From: UBA6623 sp965226435
Lineage (GTDB): Bacteria; Acidobacteriota; Terriglobia; Bryobacterales; UBA6623
Assembly (NCBI GenBank): GCA_965226435.1
Contig: CBDDCY010000007.1
Span: 248,001-312,000 of the forward strand
Direction of reading: 5' to 3'
DNA length: 64,000 nucleotides
Below the pieces are notes generated by a model. The model ran no database searches. It saw only the letters and a list, made by a program, of their open reading frames with translations, and was not told the DNA's origin. Made by a program: the position numbers and the translations under genes. Every line of letters starts with the position of its first letter. Positions within the stretch are counted from its first letter, which is position 1. Below are positions 37,860 to 44,844 of this stretch, piece after piece.

Positions 37860-38878
37860 CCTCTCCGTCGCCGCCGTTCTCGAATCGTCAACTCCGTGAG
37901 CAGCAACAAGAACGCCGCACCCAAGAAAATCTGGAACTTCTCCTCGTAACGCTCCATCTCAGTCGATCCCAAATCCGTCTTTTGTGCTCCGGCAATCAAT
38001 TTGACATACACGTCGCCCAAATCGATTACTCCCGTTGAAACATTCAGATAGCGCCCGCCCGGCGTGGCATTCACCATTTGGCGCAGCGTATCGCCGTCGA
38101 GTTTAGTCCACACCTCTTGGCCGTTGTATTGGAGAAACGTCTTCCGCCCTCCACCTCCGGTAACCGGAATCCTGCGGCCCTGTTCTTCGTCGCCCAATCC
38201 GATGGCCAATAACCGAATCTTGAGTTCGCCCATTTGCTTCGCGGCCTCGACCGGAAAGCTTTCGTGGTCTTCGCCGTCGGTGATCAAGATCACGTCGCGA
38301 AACTCGGTCTGGCGCTCGTCGAAAACCTCATCCATCGTCTTGCGAAGCGCATCGCCGATCAAGGTCCCACCACGCGTCACGCTCTGGGGCGAGATGTCGT
38401 TGAGCGCCAAACGGAAAAAACCGTAGTCGAGCGTCAGCGGACACTTGATCACCGCCGTCCCCGCGAAAGCCACCAACGCCACTCGATCGCCCCGCAAACG
38501 CTCGATGGTATCGACAATCGCTAGCTTGGCCCGCTCGAGCCGATTGGGCGCTAGATCCTCGGCCAACATGCTCTTTGAGACATCGAGTACAAAAGCCACA
38601 TCGCGGCCCCGCCGCTCGACGTCCCGGGCCGTCGGGTTCCAGGCCGGCCTGGCCAGCGCCATCACCGCGAAGGCAAATCCCGCCAACAGCAACGCGGCCT
38701 TCCAACGCCGCCGCGGCCCCACCGCCTCCGGCTGAATGTGGGCAAGCAGCTCTCGATCCGCGAACTCTTCGAGCGCCTGCCGCCGCCGTTTCGCCGCGAA
38801 CACGAACACTCCGACCAACAGCGGAATCACCCACAGCAGGTAGAGCATCTCAACCGATAACAGTCGCGTTTCGCTCAT
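37856..38878 (-). CDS. batB: BatB: von Willebrand factor A membrane protein
   Basis: 340 residues. Two N-terminal membrane spans (MLYLLWVIPLLVGVFVFAA; AALLLAGFAFAVMALA), then a vWA domain with an intact metal-ion-dependent adhesion site: FVLDVSKSM (DxSxS) at about residue 97, a Thr in the TRGGTLIG loop and the Asp in LITDGEDH. A C-terminal span (FQIFLGAAFLLLLTELTI) closes it. It overlaps batA upstream and batC downstream by four bases each, so expression is tightly coupled. Confidence 0.92.
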   Translation of the reverse strand: MSETRLLSVEMLYLLWVIPLLVGVFVFAAKRRRQALEEFADRELLAHIQPEAVGPRRRWKAALLLAGFAFAVMALARPAWNPTARDVERRGRDVAFVLDVSKSMLAEDLAPNRLERAKLAIVDTIERLRGDRVALVAFAGTAVIKCPLTLDYGFFRLALNDISPQSVTRGGTLIGDALRKTMDEVFDERQTEFRDVILITDGEDHESFPVEAAKQMGELKIRLLAIGLGDEEQGRRIPVTGGGGRKTFLQYNGQEVWTKLDGDTLRQMVNATPGGRYLNVSTGVIDLGDVYVKLIAGAQKTDLGSTEMERYEEKFQIFLGAAFLLLLTELTIRERRRRRG

Positions 38879-39933
38879 GGAATCCTTCGAAACACCGTCC
38901 CCGCGAGAACGATCTCCAAGCCCAGCAACCCCAAACCGGCCAGCGCGAAAGGCGGGAAAACTTCCCGGTAGTCCACAATCCGCGTCGACTCGATCTCGCT
39001 CTTTTCAAGCTGATCGATTTCCTCGTAGACCTCGCGAAGCGCTTCGGCCTCCTCGGCAATCCGGTACAGCCCGCCCGTCGTCTCGGCCAGAGTCTTGAGC
39101 GCCTTCTCATCAACGCCCGAACCGCCAAAGGGTAGATTAAACGTCCCGAAGGCCGTCTGATACTGCGACGTCGCCTTGCCCCCGATACCGATCGCGTAGA
39201 TCTTGACGCCCCACTGCTTGGCGAGTTCCGCCGCCTGCTCGACCGTGCGCTCCCCGGCGTTGTTGACCCCGTCGGTCAGCAGGATGATCACTTTGCTCTT
39301 GATCTCGTAATCCGTTGCCTTGCCGGTCTGCCGTGCGAGCGTTTTTTCAGCCGTTTGAAGCCGCGCCGCCGCCAACGCCACCGCGTCGCCGATCGCCGTG
39401 CCGTCTTCCTCGCGTCGCTCGACAAGCTTCACGGCAGGCAGAAATTGCAGCAACGCGTCGTGAGCCAGCGTCAGAGGACAACTCGTGTCGGCGTACCGCG
39501 CGAAGGTGACCATTCCGATCAGATCAGCCCCGCGGCCTTCGAGCCGCTCGCCGTCCCCTTCGACGAATTGCTGGAAAACCGTCTTCGCCAAACCCAGAAT
39601 GGTCATCTGACGGCCTTCGTAGCGAAGCTCGGCGCCCATGCTGCTCGAACGATCGAGCACCATCTCGATCGCAACCCCGCGGCTGAGGTCGCGCACTCGC
39701 TCGGTGCCCATTTGCGGGCGCGCCAGAGCAATCACGAGCAGAACGAGCGCGAGGATACGCAACGCGAGAGGGATACCGGAAAGATTCTGTCGCAGCGAAG
39801 TTCCGGCTACCCGAAACGGAGCCACCGCTGAAAATCGCAACGCCGCGCGGCGCCCCACTCGGCGCGACAGGTAGAGCGCCGCCGGCAACAGCAGCAAAAG
39901 CAAGAACATCCAGGGGGACTCAAACCGCGGCAT
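38875..39933 (-). CDS. batA: BatA: von Willebrand factor A membrane protein
   Basis: 352 residues from the ATG at 39933 (MPRFESPWMFLLLLLLPAALY); the frame is open to 39969 but that part is not conserved-looking. The metal site is intact: MVLDRSSSMGAE (DxSxS), TAIGDAV and LLTDGVNN. C-terminal membrane span at AGLGLLGLEIVLAGTVF. First gene of batA-B-C-D-E. In many genomes moxR and a DUF58 gene precede batA; here the upstream neighbour is rsmB, so those partners are missing or elsewhere. Confidence 0.92.
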   Translation of the reverse strand: MPRFESPWMFLLLLLLPAALYLSRRVGRRAALRFSAVAPFRVAGTSLRQNLSGIPLALRILALVLLVIALARPQMGTERVRDLSRGVAIEMVLDRSSSMGAELRYEGRQMTILGLAKTVFQQFVEGDGERLEGRGADLIGMVTFARYADTSCPLTLAHDALLQFLPAVKLVERREEDGTAIGDAVALAAARLQTAEKTLARQTGKATDYEIKSKVIILLTDGVNNAGERTVEQAAELAKQWGVKIYAIGIGGKATSQYQTAFGTFNLPFGGSGVDEKALKTLAETTGGLYRIAEEAEALREVYEEIDQLEKSEIESTRIVDYREVFPPFALAGLGLLGLEIVLAGTVFRRIP

Positions 39934-40013
39934 GGACAAATCGACAGCCCCGACACCGCCCGACCGCAACCTAAATCAACGGCGAAGCAGCGCGGCTCTC
40001 CCCATTCTACTGC

Positions 40014-40064
40014 GGGCGTCCAAACGCCCACCGGCCCGAGTGGGGCAGGTCTCCAGGCCTGCCC
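40014..40064. repeat. Pair of perfect hairpins between batA and rsmB
   Basis: GGGCGT-CCAA-ACGCCC (40014-40029) and GGGCAGG-8 bases-CCTGCCC (40043-40064). REP-like; could end rsmB transcription, but no T tract follows on either strand. Confidence 0.6.
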
Positions 40065-40080
40065 AAAAGGTTCACTCCAA

Positions 40081-41346
40081 TCACCCCCGCGTCCCCGCCT
40101 CCGAAATCTTGCAGGCAAAGAACCCATCGCCGGCATCGCGCCCCGGCAAACGGTCAAGATACTCGACCGCCCGAAACCTCGGCCGCTCCAGAAAAACCCT
40201 CTCCACAACCCGCCGATTCTCCTCCGGCTCCACCGAACAAGTCGAATAAACCAGCACTCCGCCCGGCGCCAGACAGTCGAGGGCATTCGAGAGAATGCGC
40301 TCCTGTTTAGCGTGCAAATCCTCGATATCGTCGGGCTTCAGCCGCCACTTGATCTCGGGGTTGCGCGCTAGTGTCCCGGTCCCTGAACACGGCGCATCCA
40401 CCAAAACGCGATCAAACAGCCGCCGAAACGGCAACGGGTACCGGGCGTCCGCGACAAGGCGATCGAAAGCCCCTTCGGAGGTCGGCCCCATTGCCCCGAT
40501 GCGGTGAAAATGGACGTCGCACGCCGCGGCCGGGGCCCCGAGCCGCCCTTCGCCATCCAAAAGCGACTCCACCGCCTGGCGAGTCTTCCCCCCCGGCGCG
40601 GCGCAAACGTCGAGGAAACCCAACCCGGGTCGGAGGTCAAGTAAAGGCACTACCATCTGCGAGCTGATGTCTTGGATCGAAATGCGCCCCCCTAGAAAGC
40701 ACTCCGTCGCCGCGGCGCGCCCCCGCTCAACCAGGCGGCAACCCGGTAGCTCCGTCTGCTTGGTCTCGATACCCTCCCCGCGCAATCGATCAATCGTTTC
40801 TTCGAAAGGAAAGCGGGGGTTCAGCCTCACATAGGTTGTCGGTGTTTCGAGGTTCGCCGCCGCAAACGCCCCCGCCGCTTGCTCGCCAAGATGGTCCTTC
40901 CAGCGCGCGTAAAGCCACTCGGGATGAGACCGCTCCGGGCATGCCGTTTCCTCTCGCGGCTCGGCGGCCGCGCGCCGCAGCACCGCGTTCGCCAGCCCCG
41001 CCGCCGAGTGTTTGCGCGCCCGCCGCACAAGCTCCACGCTTTCGGAAACGGCGGCGTGCGCCGGGACCCGGCTCAGAAAACCGAGCTGATAACACCCCAA
41101 TCGCAAGGCAATACGGACTGCGGGATCCAGTTGACTCGGCCCTCGGCGCGACAATCGGGCAAGCCAATCATCCAATTCCCCTTGACGCCGCAAGCACCCC
41201 AGAACCAACTCGAAGACCAGCCCGCGGTCCCGCTCGTCAAGGGCAGCGGTGCGAGCCGAGTGAAGCAACTCATCGGAAAACGCCCCGCCGGTCTCCACTC
41301 GCAGCAAGATGTCGAACGCGGCGCGGCGCGCCGGAGAAACGCCCAT
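40081..41346 (-). CDS. rsmB: 16S rRNA (cytosine-967-C5)-methyltransferase
   Basis: 421 residues. N-terminal NusB-like helical domain (RRAAFDILLRVETGGAFSDELLH ... FELVLGCLRRQGELDDWLARL), then a Rossmann methyltransferase. It has the SAM motif VCAAPGGKTRQAVESLL, the catalytic Cys in VDAPCSGTGTLARNPEIKWRL and the second Cys in YSTCSVEPEENRRVVERV. Both Cys needed for m5C formation are present. It modifies 16S rRNA in the small subunit. Start ATG 41346. Operon partners are not seen; batA starts about 150 bases further on and is separated by two hairpins. Confidence 0.94.
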   Translation of the reverse strand: MGVSPARRAAFDILLRVETGGAFSDELLHSARTAALDERDRGLVFELVLGCLRRQGELDDWLARLSRRGPSQLDPAVRIALRLGCYQLGFLSRVPAHAAVSESVELVRRARKHSAAGLANAVLRRAAAEPREETACPERSHPEWLYARWKDHLGEQAAGAFAAANLETPTTYVRLNPRFPFEETIDRLRGEGIETKQTELPGCRLVERGRAAATECFLGGRISIQDISSQMVVPLLDLRPGLGFLDVCAAPGGKTRQAVESLLDGEGRLGAPAAACDVHFHRIGAMGPTSEGAFDRLVADARYPLPFRRLFDRVLVDAPCSGTGTLARNPEIKWRLKPDDIEDLHAKQERILSNALDCLAPGGVLVYSTCSVEPEENRRVVERVFLERPRFRAVEYLDRLPGRDAGDGFFACKISEAGTRG

Positions 41347-41457
41347 AGACCCGCTACCTTAGCGGATTGACCAAACCGAGCCGCTCACGGGGTCGAGATT
41401 GCGCCGGGGACTGCTAACTCAGCGGGTTCGCCGATAAGGCAGTGACGGGCATCGTTC

Positions 41458-41775
41458 ATGATGCAGTTGGTTCTCGAGAACTTATTGGGCAATGCTTGGA
41501 AATTCACGGGTAACCAACCGGACGCGCATATCGAATTCGGAGCAGGAAAAAGGGACGGAAACCTGATATATTTCATTCGAGACAACGGAGTCGGTTTCGA
41601 CATGGCTTATGCCGACAAGCTGTTCGGCGTGTTTCAGCGGCTTCACAACGACTCGGAGTTCGAAGGAACGGGCGTTGGCCTGGCCACCGTACAGCGCATT
41701 ATCCAACGCCACGGCGGCCGCGTCTGGGGCGAGGGCAAGGAAAACGAGGGGGCGACTTTTCATTTCAGCTTGTAG
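41458..41775 (+). pseudogene. Histidine kinase ATPase-domain fragment
   Basis: 105 codons that begin inside the N box (QLVLENLLGNAWKFTG) and run through DNGVGFDMAYADKLFGVFQRLH and GTGVGLATVQRIIQRHGGRVWGEG to a normal C terminus. The sensor, His-box and dimerisation parts are missing, and a stop lies at 41443-41445. It resembles the end of phytochrome-like or PAS-type kinases. As it cannot dimerise or be phosphorylated it is probably a relic, although the ATG at 41458 would allow expression of an isolated ATPase domain. Confidence 0.8.
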
Positions 41776-41795
41776 TCTTTTCGAGAGGAGATGCC

Positions 41796-42157
41796 ATGAA
41801 AGCCAAGTGCCTTCTACTTGTCGAAGACAATCCCGACGACGAAGCACTGACACCGCGGGCACTGCGCGGCATCGCGAACGACGTCGTGGTCGCGCGCGCC
41901 GCCGCCGCCGCTCTCGACTACTTTTTCGGGGGCGGTGATTTCGCCGATCGCAATCTCGAGGACCTTGCCAGCGTCGTCATCCTGGATCTGAAACTACCCA
42001 AAGTCGACGGCCTGGAGGTGCTGCGGCGAATCCGGGCCGACGAGCGAACGCGCCTGCTGCCCGTAGTCGTTTTGACGTCATCGGATGAGCAGCGAGACCT
42101 GGCCGAGAGCTATAGCCGAGGGGCGAATAGTTACGTCCGCAAACCGCTCACCGATTT
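41796..42157 (+). pseudogene. Rcp1-type response regulator truncated by deletion
   Basis: ATG at 41796 follows GAGGAG. The receiver has the acidic pair EDNPDDE, the phospho-acceptor in VILDLKLPKVDG, the Thr/Ser in VVLTSSDEQ and the Lys in YVRKPL. After KPLTDF the reading frame enters sequence that in another frame encodes a kinase domain, so the last helix is lost and the frame runs on as an Arg-rich tail to 42473. Kinase fragments on both sides indicate a former phytochrome-like kinase/Rcp1 pair. Confidence 0.78.
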
Positions 42158-42540
42158 TGGTCGGACCTGTTGTCAAAGAGGCGCTCAAGCTGCTGCGTGC
42201 CTCGATGCCGAGCACCGTCGAACTACGGCAGGAAATTTCCGACGAAGCGGACGTGGTCCACGCCGATCCGACCCAGATTCACCAAATCGTCATGAATCTG
42301 TGCACCAACGCCTATCAGGCGGTGGGGGCGGGCGGCGGGGTCTTGGAGGTGAGCCTGCGAGCGATCGACGTCGACGCGGCATTGGCCCGCCGTCACCTGA
42401 ATCTACGCCAAGGGCCGTACGTTGCGCCGGCAGTCCGCGACACCGGCCCCGGGATCGCCCCCGCGGCCGTTAAGCAAATCTATGAACCCTTCTTTACGAC
42501 CAAGCCCGTGGGGCAAGGTGTACAACCCGGCACATGGTGA
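42154..42540 (+). pseudogene. Second histidine kinase ATPase-domain fragment
   Basis: From 42154 a frame encodes GPVVKEALKLLRASMP, DPTQIHQIVMNLCTNAYQAVG (N box), DTGPGIAP (G1) and YEPFFTTKPVGQG, then diverges where the glycine-rich G2 box should follow, with an in-frame stop at 42538. The 5' side is joined directly to the receiver gene, and the 3' side is cut by the insertion element that starts near 42519. Confidence 0.8.
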
Positions 42541-43675
42541 ACACTTTCTCCTTTCCTACGATCTTGTCAGATTCGTCCGAGGACGTGTCGACCGCGGCGC
42601 GACCCGATTTTCGCGCACATCGAAGCACCCCAGTTCGAGCGTCGAGAACCACACCCGATAGATCCCATCGTCAATCGCCTCGAGCCCGACCGGCTCTCCC
42701 CCCAACACTTCGCTCACAAAGATCCGTCGCCCCCGCCAGTACATCTCTCCTCGTTTCCCCACCATCCGACGCAGGTAGCCCGGCGGATACTCCACCGCCG
42801 GCAGCTGCCCCCGATAGCTCCTCGGCGAGCCGTAATACACACTCGCCGGTCGTCTCTGTCCCAATGCCTGATGCGGCCGCTGCTCGTTGTACTCCCGACA
42901 AAATCGACGAAACTCTCGCTGCTGCGCCCGCTTGGTCGCCGCCGGCGGTTCGGCCGTGTGTTGCTTCAAGGTCCGATGAAATCGTTCCTGGCGTCCGTTC
43001 GCGCTCGGCGTCCCCGGCGGAATCCGCTCCACCCCGATTCCCAACTTCACCCACCAGATGCTCAGCCGACTCAATCCCGCGATCGCCCGACTCGCAAACG
43101 GCGCTCCGTTGTCGCTGCGAATCCGCTTCGGCAGCCCGTATTCGCTGAATACATTCGCCATCACCGCTTGCACATGCGCGAGATCACAGCCCTCGAGTGC
43201 CTGGCAACACAACACGTAACGGTTGTGATTATCGATCAACGTCAGCGGGTCGATGCGCTCGCCGTTGCGCGCCCGAAACCATCCTTTGAAATCGATCGAG
43301 ACGACGTCGTTGGGAGCCTCGGCGTGCGCCAAGGGTTGTTCGTAGGGCGGCGTGCGGCGGCGTTTTTTGCCCGGCCGCGTGAGTCCTTCGTGGCGCGGGA
43401 TTTCCCCGATCGTCGACGTCGCCGGCGGCTTTCTTTTCGGCTCTTGGTCTTCCAGCAGCGCCCGAATTTTCGGGGCGCCCCACGACGGATGCTCGTGACG
43501 GAGGGCGAGAATCCGCTCGACCGTTTCCGGGCTGCATCGATTAGGATGGCGCAGCGGGGCCCGCGAACGATCCGCGAGGCCCGGACGGCCCCCCTGGTGA
43601 TAGCGCTCGACCCATTTGTAGCCGATGCGGCGTTGAATACCATAGCGCCTGTTCACCATGTCCCCGGTAAGTACC
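42519..43675 (-). mobile_element. IS481-like insertion sequence, about 1.16 kb
   Basis: Inverted ends share a perfect 12-bp word, ACATGGTGAACA, at 42532-42543 and inverted at 43650-43661. Further outward similarity (TGTAC...CCGG against GGTAC...CCGG) takes the ends to about 42519 and 43675. One transposase gene on the minus strand fills it. The left side interrupts a histidine kinase ATPase domain; the right side abuts a family A repeat. No certain target duplication was found. Confidence 0.7.
42556..43659 (-). CDS. IS481-family DDE transposase, N terminus shortened
   Basis: About 367 residues from the ATG at 43659. The DDE/rve catalytic set is visible: VVSIDFKGWFR (first Asp), RIRSDNGAPFASRA (second Asp) and SANGRQERFHRTLK (Glu). 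The helix-turn-helix RRYGIQRRIGYKWVERYHQGG starts only about four residues from the N terminus, whereas family members normally have 25-30 residues before it, so the 5' end is probably deleted. The frame continues upstream to 43713 through repeat DNA. Whether it is still active is doubtful. Confidence 0.82.
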   Translation of the reverse strand: MVNRRYGIQRRIGYKWVERYHQGGRPGLADRSRAPLRHPNRCSPETVERILALRHEHPSWGAPKIRALLEDQEPKRKPPATSTIGEIPRHEGLTRPGKKRRRTPPYEQPLAHAEAPNDVVSIDFKGWFRARNGERIDPLTLIDNHNRYVLCCQALEGCDLAHVQAVMANVFSEYGLPKRIRSDNGAPFASRAIAGLSRLSIWWVKLGIGVERIPPGTPSANGRQERFHRTLKQHTAEPPAATKRAQQREFRRFCREYNEQRPHQALGQRRPASVYYGSPRSYRGQLPAVEYPPGYLRRMVGKRGEMYWRGRRIFVSEVLGGEPVGLEAIDDGIYRVWFSTLELGCFDVRENRVAPRSTRPRTNLTRS

Positions 43676-43850
43676 GGGGTTCCACCCAGGGTTCCGCCGT
43701 TCCGGCTCCACACTGGGCAATATTCCCGCTGCCGCTTCGCGGCTCAAGGTGTTCGCGATCTTGCCGGGCATTAACAACAACAACAACGCAATGCACAATA
43801 CTCTCGAAGGCCATTTTCGGAGGAGTTTTCGCTGTCACGACCGTACGGCG
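43676..43850 (+). repeat. Family A palindromic repeat next to the insertion sequence
   Basis: CCCAGGGTTCCGCCGTTCCGGCTCCACACTGGG, then GCTGCCGCTTCGCGGC, GTGTTCGCGATCTTGCCGGG and ATTTTCGGAGGAGTTTTC, the same order as in the copy at 36301-36545. It contains the short run AACAACAACAACAACG. Confidence 0.72.
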
Positions 43851-43869
43851 ACGGAATAATGGCCGCTGA

Positions 43870-43875
43870 TATAAT
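43870..43875 (+). promoter_or_regulatory. Candidate -10 box for efp
   Basis: TATAAT, 78 bases upstream of the efp start. No convincing -35 box at 17 bases, so this is tentative. Confidence 0.4.
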
Positions 43876-43952
43876 GAGTGCCGATTGGCGCGGGGGTTTG
43901 ATTCCGTTTCCGCGCGAAATCGGCGCCACGTATTTCGCGGAGGACTTTTCGT

Positions 43953-44510
43953 TTGGACGTTCAGGCAACTCAACTTCGCCCCGGAATGATCATCAAGTTC
44001 AAGGGCGACGTCTACACCGTTTTCAGCGTGGATCATCGTACGCCCGGCAACAAGCGCGGCTTCGTGCAAGCCAAGATGCGCAGCCGCGCGAGCGGCGCCA
44101 TGATCGAGCATAAATTCTCGTCCGAGGATTTCACGGAAAAGGTAGAGCTGAACGAGCAGTCGATGGAATACCTCTACGAAGACGGCGACTACCATTTCAT
44201 GAACACCGAGACCTACGAGCAAATCTCGATCAGTAAGGATGATCTGGGCGCGCAGATCAACTACCTCGTACCCAATACGACGATCAAGGTACTGTTCCAT
44301 GAAGGCAACCCGTTCAGCCTGAACCTGCCCGCCTCGGTGGATTTGGCGGTGGTCGAGACGGCCCCGGCGATCAAGGGCGCCACGGTGACGAACGTGACCA
44401 AGCCGGCGACGACCGAAACCGGGCTGGTCGTGCAGGTGCCGCCTTTCATCAAGGAAGGCGAGAAGGTTCGCGTCAGTACCGTCGATGGAAGCTATCAGAG
44501 CCGGGCATAG
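43953..44510 (+). CDS. efp: Elongation factor P
   Basis: 185 residues with the three-domain EF-P layout: the N-terminal KOW-like domain (TQLRPGMIIKFKGDVYTVFSV), the middle OB domain (MEYLYEDGDYHFMNTETYEQISI) and the C-terminal OB domain ending GLVVQVPPFIKEGEKVRVSTVDGSY. It relieves ribosome stalling at polyproline. The tip of the first-domain loop reads TPGNKRGFVQ, with Asn where Lys or Arg is usual. The start is a TTG at 43953, nine bases after GGAGG; no ATG fits the conserved N terminus. Single gene between repeat copies. Confidence 0.95.
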   Translation: MDVQATQLRPGMIIKFKGDVYTVFSVDHRTPGNKRGFVQAKMRSRASGAMIEHKFSSEDFTEKVELNEQSMEYLYEDGDYHFMNTETYEQISISKDDLGAQINYLVPNTTIKVLFHEGNPFSLNLPASVDLAVVETAPAIKGATVTNVTKPATTETGLVVQVPPFIKEGEKVRVSTVDGSYQSRA

Positions 44511-44539
44511 CAGGCGGCGGTAAAAGGGTACAGTCGGTT

Positions 44540-44730
44540 TCTATGAATCCGCCGGTTTCATGATAAGGCCATGAAAATGGAGGAGAGAGTTCCCGCCGCC
44601 CTTTCAGGGCTCGCAGCGTGCCGCGGGATAGCCCAGGGTTCCGCTTCGCTCCACCCTGGGCTATGGTTCCCGCCGCCGCTTCGCGGCTGAGGAGATTCGC
44701 AGTTCGGCGCGCGAAAATCGAATCGCAGTC
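44540..44730 (+). repeat. Family A palindromic repeat downstream of efp
   Basis: Starts TCTATGAATCCGCCGGTTTCATGAT, like the copy at 36301, then CCGCCCTTTCAGGGCTCGC, AGCCCAGGGTTCCG...CACCCTGGGCTA and CCGCCGCTTCGCGGC. A further hairpin GCGGGC-TGCCG-GCCCGC follows at about 44760. Confidence 0.75.
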
Positions 44731-44844
44731 CCCCATTTTCGCCCGAACGTAGTTTTGCCGCGGGCTGCCGGCCCGCATTCTTACTGCCTGAGCGCCGAAA
44801 GTCTTGGGGTCTTTCTTGCAAGCACTGTTCGGAGGTGAAAGCGG

